Assembly (NCBI RefSeq): GCF_030053775.1
Contig: NZ_CP125669.1
Span: 434,001-498,000, forward strand
DNA: 64,000 bases
Direction of reading: 5' to 3'
Source of the DNA: Acinetobacter corruptisaponis
GTDB taxonomy: Bacteria > Pseudomonadota > Gammaproteobacteria > Pseudomonadales > Moraxellaceae
Shown: one piece after another, positions 54,511-63,501 of the stretch
Position numbering within the stretch: the stretch's first letter is position 1
Layout of the letters: each line of letters opens with the position of its first letter
Position numbers and translations under genes: made by a program
The notes under the pieces: generated by a model
Databases searched by the model: none
What the model saw: the letters and a program-made list of their open reading frames with translations, nothing else
Told to the model about the DNA's origin: nothing

Positions 54511-55785
54511 TTGGATTATTTAAATTTTATAGCTGATATTCGAAGTGAACTAAGCCACTATCCGTGGCTAGAAACCCTGCTTGCCTTGATTGTTCTCATC
54601 CTCTTTGCTGCATTAGCGAACTTTATTGCCAAAAGAGTGATTGTTCGAGGTATCCGCTATTTAGTCACCAAACTAAAATCAACCAATCAGTCCATCTTTG
54701 CGCAGCACAGTATCATTCGCAGATTCGCCAATGTTGTTCCTGCCATTGTGGTTATGAATGGAATTACCACCATTCCTCATCTTTCACCCAAAGTGATCAT
54801 GTTTATTCAGATGGGTGCCCAGGCATTCATTTTCCTCACCATTGCACTGACCATCAGTGAAGCCCTGAATATCTTTAACCTGATTTATCAACGTAATCCA
54901 AAATCACGGAACAAGCCGATCAAGGGTTATCTACAGTTGATCAAGCTTATTTTGTTCGTTGTGTGTGGTCTGATGATTCTGGGTACTTTCCTGAAAAAAG
55001 ATGTATTCACCTTGCTCGCTGGCTTTGGGGCCATGGCGGCAGTCCTGATGCTGGTGTTCCAGAACACCATTTTATCCTTGGTGGCGAGTGTACAGATCGC
55101 CTCTTATGACATGGTGCGGATTGGTGACTGGATTGAAATGCCCTCTTTAAATGCGGATGGTGATGTCATTGATATGTCATTACATACCGTGACCGTACAG
55201 AACTTTGATAAGACATTTACCACCATTCCAACCAATAAACTGGTGACGGATACCTTTAGAAACTGGCGTGGTATGAGTAATGCAGGTTGCCGTCGCATCA
55301 AGCGGTCACTTTTTCTTGATCAAAGCAGCGTACATTTTATGAGTGATGAAGAGCAGCAAAAGTTAAAAGAGTTCTTGTTATTGGATCAGTATCTGGATAC
55401 CAAACAATCTGAAATTGAGGATTTCAACAAACACCTAAGTAACCAGTCTCGCTACAACCAACGGCGTTTAACCAATCTTGGCACATTCAGGGCATATGTT
55501 GAATTTTATCTGAGACAGCATCAGGGCATTGCCCAAAACCAGACATTATTGGTCCGTCAGTTGCAGCCGATCAGTGAAGGCTTGCCTTTGGAAATCTATG
55601 CATTTGCAAATACAACAGCATGGGCATCTTATGAAGCAATTCAGTCTGATATTTTTGATCACTTGATTGCGATTATTCCTGAGTTTGGATTGAGAATTTA
55701 TCAGGCACCATCAGGTCATGACTTTCAAAACCTGAACACTGTGGTTACAAACCCCACTTCTCTTTCAGGTCTGAATGAGGGCTGA
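54511..55785 (+). CDS. MscS-family mechanosensitive channel, YbdG-like
   Basis: The 424-residue protein has four or five helices, then the MscS pore and beta domain (LLAGFGAMAAVLMLVFQNTILSLVASVQIASYDMVRIGDWIEMP, VTVQNFDKTFTTIPTNKLV). The long C-terminal part fits YbdG. Such channels release solutes on osmotic downshock. A TTG start at 54511 is used because no in-frame ATG occurs for about 80 residues and AAGGTG is 7 bases upstream. Confidence 0.85.
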   Translation: MDYLNFIADIRSELSHYPWLETLLALIVLILFAALANFIAKRVIVRGIRYLVTKLKSTNQSIFAQHSIIRRFANVVPAIVVMNGITTIPHLSPKVIMFIQMGAQAFIFLTIALTISEALNIFNLIYQRNPKSRNKPIKGYLQLIKLILFVVCGLMILGTFLKKDVFTLLAGFGAMAAVLMLVFQNTILSLVASVQIASYDMVRIGDWIEMPSLNADGDVIDMSLHTVTVQNFDKTFTTIPTNKLVTDTFRNWRGMSNAGCRRIKRSLFLDQSSVHFMSDEEQQKLKEFLLLDQYLDTKQSEIEDFNKHLSNQSRYNQRRLTNLGTFRAYVEFYLRQHQGIAQNQTLLVRQLQPISEGLPLEIYAFANTTAWASYEAIQSDIFDHLIAIIPEFGLRIYQAPSGHDFQNLNTVVTNPTSLSGLNEG

Positions 55786-55814
55786 GATAACGTTCACCCC
55801 ATTTCCAAATGAAT

Positions 55815-55844
55815 AAGCCTCCCCTATGGGAGGCTTTATTTATA
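55815..55844 (+). terminator. Terminator after the MscS-like gene
   Basis: AAGCCTCCC pairs with GGGAGGCTT around CTAT, followed by a T-rich tail. It lies 30 bases after the stop. Confidence 0.9.
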
Positions 55845-55924
55845 GCTCAAAACATTGAATCTACTTTCGATGATGAGATTATAGAACTGAGTATGAATAA
55901 GTAAAATTAAGATTTATCTTCAAT

Positions 55925-56119
55925 TCAATGAACACTAAGTTCCTCATCTTTTGCAACGACCACCGCGGTCAGAATCGGGATACCAAGAATAACAGGAACA
56001 ACAATAATCCATAAGTCAGTCGTTAAGGCACTCGAAAAGAAAAAGTGAATAACAATTGCGGCTAAAGCCAATACTGAAAACAAAACAGCCATGAATCGAA
56101 TTGCAAATTTAACAAGCAT
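55925..56119 (-). CDS. Small membrane protein, 64 aa
   Basis: Two hydrophobic segments (AVLFSVLALAAIVIHFFF and LWIIVVPVILGIPILTAVVVA) are joined by a short polar loop; a charged tail KDEELSVH ends the protein. GGA lies 7 bases before the ATG. I do not recognise a family. It is the first of several small minus-strand genes of an accessory-looking stretch. Confidence 0.6.
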   Translation of the reverse strand: MLVKFAIRFMAVLFSVLALAAIVIHFFFSSALTTDLWIIVVPVILGIPILTAVVVAKDEELSVH

Positions 56120-56209
56120 CTTTTAGTCCTGTTTGGTTCTGGTGTTGTCTTTCAGTATACGCCTGTTTTAACCGATGTATTCGGTTTTTAATATCTCTGG
56201 TTAAAATAT

Positions 56210-56539
56210 TTAGGCGGCCATTTTTCGACATTCAATTGCACATTGACGACATGCCTCCGCACACTGCTGGCAATGCTCAGCTTTATGTCGGGCACACTCC
56301 TTACCACAGGCATCACATATTTTTGCACATAACGTACAGAGTTCCATACTGAAAGATGATTTTCTCTGGTCAGCCCTGGCACATAAGACACAAATCTCTG
56401 AACACTCAATACATCTCTTGATACATTCACGCATCATGTCGATATCATTTTCCCTGAGACATAAGTCTGCACATGCTGTACAGGTCAACGAACAGGAAAT
56501 ACAGGCTTTGGCACATTCGGAAAAGCTGATTGAATCCAT
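56210..56539 (-). CDS. Cysteine-rich copper-storage-like protein (DUF326/Csp)
   Basis: This 109-residue cytosolic protein carries 21 cysteines in CxxC/CxxxC spacings along predicted helices (FSECAKACISCSLTCTACADLC), matching the four-helix bundle of Csp copper storage proteins, which bind many Cu(I) ions in the bundle core. No signal peptide is seen, so it is of the cytosolic Csp3 type. GGAG lies 6 bases before the ATG at 56539. No copper exporter or regulator is adjacent. Confidence 0.88.
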   Translation of the reverse strand: MDSISFSECAKACISCSLTCTACADLCLRENDIDMMRECIKRCIECSEICVLCARADQRKSSFSMELCTLCAKICDACGKECARHKAEHCQQCAEACRQCAIECRKMAA

Positions 56540-56690
56540 GTTATGCTCCAACTAAATAACAAAAAATGATTAATAAATAATCTATTTAGTTAAGCTGATA
56601 TGAAACAGCAACATTGAGTTATGAAAAGTAAAAAGTGTTTTATTTCGTTAAATATAAAATATGGCTATTAAAGTTTAAAAATGCAAAAAA

Positions 56691-57152
56691 TTACGATGAG
56701 TTGCCCTGCAAATCATTCAGACTCTGGATCGCAAGCTTTACACCGTAACTCCCCTCATCTTCTTCATCAAGCCAGCCACCATTGATAACCGCAGCAACAT
56801 TTGTATCAATTATCTTGCCAGCAAGTTGCCTTGCATCCTCCTTGCTCAGATACCCCACAGTTAAGCCATTAATTTCAACCTTGATCGCATGTTTGTCAAA
56901 CTGGTTCAATGGTTCAGAAAATACCCTTGCCATCACCTCGATAAATTTAGATTGTTTATTTTTTACTCCAGCAATCTTTCTTAGGTTTTCCTGATAGGCC
57001 TGTTCACCCACAATTTCAAATGTATACAGCACATTATCAGCAAAGGATTCATTCTCGGATGCAGAGGTGGACAAGGTTTGATTATGTTGATTTTTTTTGG
57101 CCAACAGGGTGATGACAATACCAACAATGATCGTAATGATGAAAATCCACAT
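56691..57152 (-). CDS. Membrane-anchored HIRAN-like domain protein
   Basis: Residues 1-18 form one membrane helix and the rest is soluble. FEIVGEQAYQENLRKIAG, ARVFSEPLNQFDKHAIKVEINGLTVGYLSKEDARQLA resembles a HIRAN domain, known in DNA-repair helicases for binding DNA ends. A membrane-anchored free version is unusual. The likeness is by eye and moderate. The neighbours are unknown small proteins. Confidence 0.6.
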   Translation of the reverse strand: MWIFIITIIVGIVITLLAKKNQHNQTLSTSASENESFADNVLYTFEIVGEQAYQENLRKIAGVKNKQSKFIEVMARVFSEPLNQFDKHAIKVEINGLTVGYLSKEDARQLAGKIIDTNVAAVINGGWLDEEDEGSYGVKLAIQSLNDLQGNSS

Positions 57153-57230
57153 AAAAACATCCCTCTGTTTAGGAATATTTAAGCATGCTGGAATTACCTG
57201 AATATCCTGTTGTTTGTATGGCTATGGCAC

Positions 57231-57512
57231 CTATTCTGCAATATTTGTTATGCTTCTTTGTTCATGGTATTGCAAAATGCTACTGACTTTTAAGATCAAA
57301 TAACCAAATAGCAAGCCGTTCAATATTATTCCCAATCCAATCGCGACCATAACACCAGACCACACATACACAGTGTCATAACTGTCATTTTGGCTTTCTA
57401 CCTGACCAAAAATTAAAATAAACACACTTCCTGCAATAAAGCTTAAGATGATGACCGCCCATCCTATAAAGGTATTGGTTGTGCTTTCTTTTAATTCATG
57501 TTTTTCACTCAT
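57231..57512 (-). CDS. Small membrane protein, 93 aa
   Basis: From the ATG at 57512 (AAGGATAAAT upstream) the protein has two membrane helices (FIGWAVIILSFIAGSVFILIFG and VWSGVMVAIGLGIILNGLLFGYLIL). An open frame to 57608 has no ribosome site and runs into a terminator. No family is recognised. Confidence 0.65.
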   Translation of the reverse strand: MSEKHELKESTTNTFIGWAVIILSFIAGSVFILIFGQVESQNDSYDTVYVWSGVMVAIGLGIILNGLLFGYLILKVSSILQYHEQRSITNIAE

Positions 57513-57577
57513 ATTTATCCTTAAATATGTACATAATTTCTCATTATTAACTAAATATACTAAATTTATCGCAAAGA

Positions 57578-57608
57578 AAAGCCCCATTTGGGGCTTTATT
57601 TTTTTCAA
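57578..57608. terminator. Bidirectional terminator between two small genes
   Basis: AAAGCCCC pairs with GGGGCTTT around ATTT, with a long T run on the plus strand and TTTTCTTT on the minus strand. It lies just past the lipoprotein gene stop at 57621. Confidence 0.85.
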
Positions 57609-57620
57609 TTTTTATCTGGC

Positions 57621-57953
57621 TTACTTACAGCTAATACCCAGCTTATCCGCATAATAGTCAGTTGAGACCTTTAGATCAGCCATTAGTTTTTCCTTGGTAT
57701 AGTCTTTCGGTGCAAGCTTTAACAAGGTGGGTACATATTTAGATTCATACAGTTTTGGATAGTCCTTACACAACACCTGTGTCTGCTGCTCTTTTGGAGA
57801 GTCAGGATTGTCCAGAATATCCAGATACTCGGAAATCTTGTTATCCGCGGCTTCAAAACTGTCTTGGGCTTTCTCATTTTTCACTTCTGGCTGTTTGTTA
57901 CAACCAGTCAGCAAGACCAAAAGAAAGCTAAGGAATAAAATTTTGTTTTTCAT
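57621..57953 (-). CDS. Hypothetical lipoprotein, 110 aa
   Basis: The signal KNKILFLSFLLVLLTGC has a lipobox, so the protein should be lipid-anchored. The mature 93 residues are helical and charged, with two cysteines (LCKDYP and GISCK) that may pair. I do not recognise the family. It has its own terminator. Confidence 0.7.
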   Translation of the reverse strand: MKNKILFLSFLLVLLTGCNKQPEVKNEKAQDSFEAADNKISEYLDILDNPDSPKEQQTQVLCKDYPKLYESKYVPTLLKLAPKDYTKEKLMADLKVSTDYYADKLGISCK

Positions 57954-58048
57954 AACAATGTACTTTAAAGCGTTGTATCCAATATAACCCAGATAAGCAA
58001 TCTATACTGAAAAATCAGTGAAAGCGAATTCTTTCAGCCTCTTTTCCC

Positions 58049-59944
58049 CTATAGATAAATCTCTGGTGGATACGGCGTATTGTCAGTAATTGGGAAATGT
58101 AATGTATTTTCCATAAAGAATCCATCTGGAGCCTGTGCCATATCTATCGTGACTGAGTCCTGCATCACCTGCGGATATGCCCAGATAAACTGTTTCATCA
58201 GCCCCAGCGAATCATTATTTTTCATGTCACCAAAAATACGCTGCCAAATAGGTGTGCGATAAGGTTTGTTAGGGTCAAAACCATAAAGATGCGCAATGGA
58301 TGAGTCTGGTACAAATCCAGATAAATACGCCACCTTGTCTGCGGGATAGTTCAGGCCCTGAGTGGGGATTTCTGCAACAGCCTGATGGACCAAATCTAGC
58401 CTCGCCTCTAAAAGCCAGTCATAGGCTTCAGTCATCATATAGTCAAAATTTGGATATGAATAATGTTCACTTGGATAATTGATATAGCTGGCAAGTGTCT
58501 CGATCTGTGTACGGATGGTTGGGAAAAAGATCAATGGGCAGACCTTTGCATCAGGATATTTTGCCTTAAGCACCGTCCTGATCTCCCGACAGGTTTGTCC
58601 CAGCCTGTTTCTTAGCCAGATTTTAAACTCATCATAAGGGGTTCCCACCTTATTCACAGCATCATAGATGGTTCCTAAATCTGGTGCATATAAACCTGTA
58701 TCCGCATTAAATGCCAGCTTGGTGGGAAAATCATAAACACAAGGCAGGTTTGTACCCTGATTATACCACCACCACGGTTCACCAATCTGCATATTCACCT
58801 CACAGCCACCAACTGCCATGGTATCGGCAAACTCAACAAATGCTTTATGCAGGTATGCCAGCGCGTTCTGGTCACACAGACTAAAGAAATAGCTTGGGGG
58901 TTCATAGCCTGTACGACCAAGATTGCTGTTCCAGTCCCTTTGCGCCCAAAACTCGTTTGCACCCAGAGAATACATTTCAAAGCTAACGCCAAACACGGGC
59001 TGCATATCTGCATGATGTAGTGCCTGTGCAAAATGCTCATGCCATTTGCGGGTACAGGGATTCACCACCTCTTCACCTGTCGCAAGGGTATCTGGAATCT
59101 GCCATTTATGCAGATCATTTCGCCATGACATTTCAGGATATTTAGACATACCACAGTAGTGATTGATCAATCCATGATAGCCCAAGGCCTGCATATTATC
59201 CACCAGACGTTGGGGATTCAGGTCATAATGGTCGTCATAGCTCGTACAGATACCATAGGGATGCTGCGATACAGCCACCCGATTTAAGGTGAGTATTGCG
59301 TTTGGCCCTGTGGTAGTGGAATTGGTGACACGAATATAGCCATCCTCAGCTTGTGCCAATGGAACTGTTGCAGAATCCGCGTAGCTGGTGGTAAATCCTG
59401 AAAAGAAAATTCGATGAATATTGGTTACAGGAAAATGCTCTGTTGCAGAAAATCCTGCTTTCACGCTATCCCAATCAATATGGATATGTGCTGATCTTGA
59501 GGCTGGTTGGTCGGTATAGTTGAACAATACAATATAGGCAACCTTGTCTTCGCCATTGTCATGATATTGAACTGTTAAGGTGGGTGTCAGGGTCTCATTA
59601 TTTAGGACTGGCATGGAAGCTGACAATTCAATGTCAAAATCCCAGATCACACCTGTGTAGTCATACTTGGTCTCATAGGCCAAATACTTGTGGTCTTTGG
59701 AATCATAGGAATCCCAGCTAATACCCGCAAGGTCTGTTGTGGTACGTGACCGAAAACATGCCTCAAAGCCATTCCCATAGGTTGTAATGGCAAAAGACAT
59801 CGTTTGTGGACCATCAATCCTCCAATACTGAGGACTAAAGCGCTCAATGATGAGGGTTTCCACAGTCAGGTTAGGAATCTGTGTAAAGTTGTTGTGTTCA
59901 TATTCAAGATTATTTGTCATTTCGTGATTCTCTAATATCAACAT
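58049..59944 (-). CDS. Large TIM-barrel-like protein, possibly phage-derived
   Basis: The 631-residue protein has a beta-rich first third (residues 1-210) and then segments like a glycosidase TIM barrel (FGVSFEMYSLG, MQIGEPWWWYNQG, NFDYMMTEAYDWL). The tryptophan-rich EPWWW and acidic pairs suggest carbohydrate binding or cleavage. No signal peptide is visible. Similar proteins occur near phage tail genes. The start is uncertain: 59944, or an ATG at 59920 with GAGAATC upstream. Function is not established. Confidence 0.6.
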   Translation of the reverse strand: MLILENHEMTNNLEYEHNNFTQIPNLTVETLIIERFSPQYWRIDGPQTMSFAITTYGNGFEACFRSRTTTDLAGISWDSYDSKDHKYLAYETKYDYTGVIWDFDIELSASMPVLNNETLTPTLTVQYHDNGEDKVAYIVLFNYTDQPASRSAHIHIDWDSVKAGFSATEHFPVTNIHRIFFSGFTTSYADSATVPLAQAEDGYIRVTNSTTTGPNAILTLNRVAVSQHPYGICTSYDDHYDLNPQRLVDNMQALGYHGLINHYCGMSKYPEMSWRNDLHKWQIPDTLATGEEVVNPCTRKWHEHFAQALHHADMQPVFGVSFEMYSLGANEFWAQRDWNSNLGRTGYEPPSYFFSLCDQNALAYLHKAFVEFADTMAVGGCEVNMQIGEPWWWYNQGTNLPCVYDFPTKLAFNADTGLYAPDLGTIYDAVNKVGTPYDEFKIWLRNRLGQTCREIRTVLKAKYPDAKVCPLIFFPTIRTQIETLASYINYPSEHYSYPNFDYMMTEAYDWLLEARLDLVHQAVAEIPTQGLNYPADKVAYLSGFVPDSSIAHLYGFDPNKPYRTPIWQRIFGDMKNNDSLGLMKQFIWAYPQVMQDSVTIDMAQAPDGFFMENTLHFPITDNTPYPPEIYL

Positions 59945-60230
59945 TCATGTCTAATATTAAAAGCTATTCTTTTTTTAACTGTTTGATTCAGTAATTTTTA
60001 TTTAACAGCAAATGAGTTAAACATATTTTATGTAAAGTTTAAGGTTATAAAAATATATAGGCCAATAATTCTTAGCTTTCTACATCAGTCAGGATTTCTC
60101 ATCATTACCAGATTATCAGGTTTATTAAAACAACATCACAGTGATGACATAAGAGATAATATCCATTAACTGCTTTACACAATATATGATGTTAATTTGA
60201 TCATTAAATGGTTTTAAAAAGAGCTGTTAA

Positions 60231-60722
60231 ATGGTCGATAATGTGGATAGCGCCACCCGCAGCAGAATAATGTCAAAAATTAAAAGCCGTGATACTCAAC
60301 CTGAACTCATGGTTCGTCGTCTGCTGCATGCGGCAGGTTTTCGTTTCAGAATCCACCGCAAAGACCTGCCAGGAAAACCAGATATCGTATTACCCAAATA
60401 TAAGGCAGTCATTTTTATTCATGGCTGTTTCTGGCATGGTCACACAGGTTGCAAGTTATTCAGGATACCAACTACCCGTACTGAATTTTGGGAAAACAAA
60501 ATATGCAAGAATCAACTAAATGATACTAGGGCTTTACAGCTTCTACTGGATCAAGGTTGGAGAGTATGTAACATTTGGGAATGCGTCATTCGAAAATACA
60601 GAAAAGATCCTGAAAATATTCTGGATACGATCAGTAAATGGCTTCACAGTGGTGAACCGTTATTAGAGGTAAATGAGGAACTACTGGTATTCAATCAGTT
60701 AAAAAATAATAAGACCAGCTAG
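60231..60722 (+). CDS. vsr: Very short patch repair endonuclease
   Basis: Vsr nicks T:G mismatches left by deamination of 5-methylcytosine. The 163 residues carry SATRSRIMSKIKSRDTQPELMVRR, LPGKPDIVLP with the catalytic aspartate, FIHGCFWHGHTGCKLF with the histidines, and TRTEFWENKI. These match E. coli Vsr. No cytosine methyltransferase gene is in the window, so it is an orphan here. Flanks are AT-rich. The ribosome site is a weak GAG. Confidence 0.92.
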   Translation: MVDNVDSATRSRIMSKIKSRDTQPELMVRRLLHAAGFRFRIHRKDLPGKPDIVLPKYKAVIFIHGCFWHGHTGCKLFRIPTTRTEFWENKICKNQLNDTRALQLLLDQGWRVCNIWECVIRKYRKDPENILDTISKWLHSGEPLLEVNEELLVFNQLKNNKTS

Positions 60723-60772
60723 CTAGATTGTTAAGCCCAACCATGTTCCTAGCATCTATATTAAGGTTAAGA

Positions 60773-60800
60773 AAAAAGCCCATCTATAAGATGAGCTTTT
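60773..60800. terminator. Terminator between vsr and the OMP gene
   Basis: AAAAGC-CATCT pairs with AGATG-GCTTTT with one mismatch, flanked by A and T runs. It is placed to serve the convergent genes vsr and the outer-membrane protein gene. Confidence 0.75.
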
Positions 60801-60822
60801 AAAATTAAAATTCACAATACTT

Positions 60823-61476
60823 CTAGAAATTATATCTAACACCAGCTTTATAAGTGATGCCATCCATATCCAGGGCATCGGAAGCCTCTGTGGAACAGAA
60901 GTAGCCTGTGCATACATCTTTCATATTTTCAATATATAACCATTTATAACCAAGCCCGATATAACCTGCTATGTCTTTCTGGAAATAATGCCCTAATTCA
61001 AATTCTACAGGTAGAGTCAGGTAACGTAGCTTGACATTATAATCATCTGCCTTGAACCATGCGTAACCGACACCCAATGTGGCATTTGCATAGGTATTGT
61101 TCTGATTATAGAATATATAACCGCCTTTCACATTTATTTCTGTACTTTTCCACTCTGAATTTTTCTGGAAATTAATCCCTAGCGTAGTGTTAAAAGTATC
61201 CAGCGCGGTAAAGGTTATACCTGTCCCAATTCCATTAAGCTTTTCATCGTGGTCAAAATCATCGCCTCCCACCTTGGAACCATAATATTCCGCAAACACC
61301 GATGACTGAATGCCACTACTTGTTTCATTCCGATATTCTGGAGTTTGTGGTTGAGTTGTTTGCTCCCCTAACGCATATGGTGTGCCATAGTTGATTTGCA
61401 ATGGTGTGTCACTCCATCCATTTACAGCGACCAAACTGATTGCACCCCCAATAATCCCTGCAAATATTTTTCTCAT
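60823..61476 (-). CDS. Outer-membrane beta-barrel protein
   Basis: A signal peptide (residues 1-23, ending NGWSD) is followed by alternating beta-strand sequence with aromatic residues (TTLGINFQKN, NATLGVGYAWFKADDYNVKLRYLTLPVEFELGHYF) and the terminal phenylalanine (VRYNF) needed for outer-membrane assembly. The 217-residue size fits an eight-strand barrel. No ligand or role is evident. Confidence 0.8.
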   Translation of the reverse strand: MRKIFAGIIGGAISLVAVNGWSDTPLQINYGTPYALGEQTTQPQTPEYRNETSSGIQSSVFAEYYGSKVGGDDFDHDEKLNGIGTGITFTALDTFNTTLGINFQKNSEWKSTEINVKGGYIFYNQNNTYANATLGVGYAWFKADDYNVKLRYLTLPVEFELGHYFQKDIAGYIGLGYKWLYIENMKDVCTGYFCSTEASDALDMDGITYKAGVRYNF

Positions 61477-62026
61477 TAAATGCCCATTTTTATTTAAATT
61501 TAGGAGCTTTAAGCATAATTTATTTTAAGTTAAAAATAAAATTTTTTCTTTGACGGATTTTAAATACAATCTATAAAGTGCGGTTGTATTACTTTAGTAT
61601 TATTAATAAATTGAACAAGGTTCTATATATTTTATCTCGCTCAGACAATAATTGACCTATCTTCCCGACGTTATAGCTTTAGAGCAATAAATATGATTCA
61701 TCACCACTGATCAATCACCTAACCTTTAGGCTGGACAAATGTTTCATTTTTAGAGATACGCTTTTCTCATTTATCAAGATCAATTTTCTGCCATCCTACC
61801 CTGAGAGTTAAATCAGTAACTTTAGAATTAGAAGAAAAGTATAATGCTGCAATGGTTTGAATATTATTCAAATTATTTAAAAATCAAAAAGATACATAGT
61901 ATAAATATTTTTATGACGTAGAATTTAGCGTAAAATTAAATTGTAAAATTTTTCAAACCATAAAAGAAAGACATTTTCTTCTTTGAAAGTTATTTAAAAG
62001 CCCTGCTTTCGCAAGGCTCCTTAACA
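61477..62026. other. Intergenic AT-rich region
   Basis: I find no gene. The only strong structure is the terminator at 61995-62018. The region separates the OMP gene from the small accessory genes. Confidence 0.5.
61995..62018 (-). terminator. Terminator after the 83-aa gene
   Basis: On the minus strand AGCCTTGC pairs with GCAGGGCT (one G-U) around a GAAA tetraloop, followed by TTTT. It lies 8 bases past the stop at 62027. Confidence 0.85.
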
Positions 62027-62278
62027 TTAATTTTTCGGAAAATACTGATCCTCAAACGACTCCCGATCGACATCAAACAGGTTTGCCCAGTTTTCAGCAT
62101 GGCATCGGGCTACGTGTGCCAGACATTTAATATCACTGCATGGGTCAGCTTTTTCCTCAATGATTTTACACATCACATCAAGCTGCTCAGTAACGTCACT
62201 TGCCATACGAATCAGGTCAATCATCTGTTTTAGATGGCTTTGGGAAACGAGGATATGATCATGGACGGCTGTGTTCAT
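62027..62278 (-). CDS. Hypothetical small protein, 83 aa
   Basis: This small acidic helical protein has three cysteines in the middle (CKIIEEKADPCSDIKCLAHVARCHAENW), perhaps a metal site. No family is recognised. The ATG overlaps the stop of the upstream gene (ATGA), so the two are translationally coupled. Both are typical of short accessory or phage genes. Confidence 0.6.
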   Translation of the reverse strand: MNTAVHDHILVSQSHLKQMIDLIRMASDVTEQLDVMCKIIEEKADPCSDIKCLAHVARCHAENWANLFDVDRESFEDQYFPKN

Positions 62279-62589
62279 GCTGCATCCCCCTGTTTGAGGA
62301 AATCCTCAGCGACTACAATCAAACGGGCTTGTGCAGCTTCCGCCAGTTGTAATAACTCTGTTAGATAATCAACATAATGATTTGATTGTTCAAATACGGT
62401 CATAAAAGCTTCTTCACCATCATCGCCACCTTGAATGATCTGCATCAATTCATCATAGGATTTGGTTAAAGTGATGAGAGCGATACGGCGCATCACACCA
62501 ATATTATTGTGGTCATGCTGTTTTACTTGCTCAAAGGTCAGTGCAGCATCAAAGTTGATATTATTTTCTGTTTGTACCATACTATTCAT
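62275..62589 (-). CDS. Hypothetical small protein, 104 aa
   Basis: From the ATG at 62589 (GGAATATTAACG upstream) the protein is acidic and helical, with NINFDAALTFEQVKQHDHNNIGVMRRIALITLTKSYDEL. No family is recognised. It is coupled to the 83-aa gene by an ATGA overlap. Confidence 0.6.
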   Translation of the reverse strand: MNSMVQTENNINFDAALTFEQVKQHDHNNIGVMRRIALITLTKSYDELMQIIQGGDDGEEAFMTVFEQSNHYVDYLTELLQLAEAAQARLIVVAEDFLKQGDAA

Positions 62590-62619
62590 CGTTAATATTC
62601 CTAATATTAGCAATCCAAA

Positions 62620-62658
62620 AGCCCTTTGATTCCTGCAAGTTTCTTGAGGGCTTTTTTA
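62620..62658. terminator. Terminator between two small minus-strand genes
   Basis: AAAAGCCCT pairs with AGGGCTTTT, with a T run on the plus strand and TTTTGG on the minus strand. It separates the 68-aa gene from the 104-aa gene. Confidence 0.75.
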
Positions 62659-62685
62659 TTGCCTGAATTAAACATTGTTGTTTCC

Positions 62686-62892
62686 TTAAAGCCATTCACC
62701 ACGTTCAATTTCAAATCGGGTACATTCAGGATGTTTTTCTGAAATGACCTTAACTTGATTTAATGCTTCATCTAAAGTGTCGCATTGGAAAATGGTTTTA
62801 CCCTTACTTACCCATTGTCTCGTAATAGTGTCACCATCATATCCAGCTAAAATATATCCCAGGACACGATAGCGTTTTGGTTTATCATTCAT
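62686..62892 (-). CDS. Hypothetical small protein, 68 aa
   Basis: This basic-acidic mixed protein with two cysteines (FQCDTLDEAL, HPECTRFEI) is not recognised. Its start overlaps the end of the next gene upstream by 8 bases, so it is probably in the same message. No membrane segment is seen. Confidence 0.55.
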   Translation of the reverse strand: MNDKPKRYRVLGYILAGYDGDTITRQWVSKGKTIFQCDTLDEALNQVKVISEKHPECTRFEIERGEWL

Positions 62893-63103
62893 ACGGGTTA
62901 TGACAATCTGGACTCTCTAATGAGCTTAATTCAAAACAACCTTTTTTAGCTATTTGCTTGAACTTTAAAAATCCGATTGTTTGAGTATAATCACCCACAG
63001 GCACGTAAAATTCCTCACAATCTATATCAATATTTTCAAGATAGATTTGAGTCGAATTTATCTTGAGTCGGTTTTCAATTAAAACGATATTGTCTAATTT
63101 CAT
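62885..63103 (-). CDS. Hypothetical small protein, 72 aa
   Basis: This small acidic protein with three cysteines (IDCEEFYVP, GCFELSS, DCHNPYE) is not recognised. It is divergent from the 121-aa gene at 63134. It overlaps the next gene by 8 bases. Confidence 0.55.
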   Translation of the reverse strand: MKLDNIVLIENRLKINSTQIYLENIDIDCEEFYVPVGDYTQTIGFLKFKQIAKKGCFELSSLESPDCHNPYE

Positions 63104-63133
63104 AAATCACCCATTAAATGATAAGGATTAATA

Positions 63134-63499
63134 ATGATCTCAACAGCAGAAATAGTAGTAAAAACAATTGGTAAAGAATCTTTTTACGTTTTGGAAAAGT
63201 CAGGTACTGCAATTCATAAAGAAAGTGGCATAGATACTAATTTCGCAAAGGGACTTCTTCAAACCTACAAAGAACAACTTCAGACTCTAGAGGAAAAAGT
63301 TATATCAAGCCAAATAATTGATCATACTAATTTGGAGTATGAGTTCAAAACTTCCTATTATGCTATTGATAAACTTTTAAGCCTTTTAGGAAATATCAAT
63401 TCAGAAAGCAATACACTTGAGGCAATGATTTTCCAAAGCCATATTCGCCATCAGGATGAGCATATTAGATTAGCTATTGAAGAAGTGTTAGCTGAATAA
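63134..63499 (+). CDS. Hypothetical protein, 121 aa
   Basis: This is a helical acidic protein without signal peptide or membrane segment. The first part has short beta stretches (EIVVKTIGKESFYVLEKSG) and the rest is helix. No family is recognised. It is the only plus-strand gene among the small minus-strand genes here. A perfect terminator follows. Confidence 0.6.
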   Translation: MISTAEIVVKTIGKESFYVLEKSGTAIHKESGIDTNFAKGLLQTYKEQLQTLEEKVISSQIIDHTNLEYEFKTSYYAIDKLLSLLGNINSESNTLEAMIFQSHIRHQDEHIRLAIEEVLAE

Positions 63500-63501
63500 A
63501 C

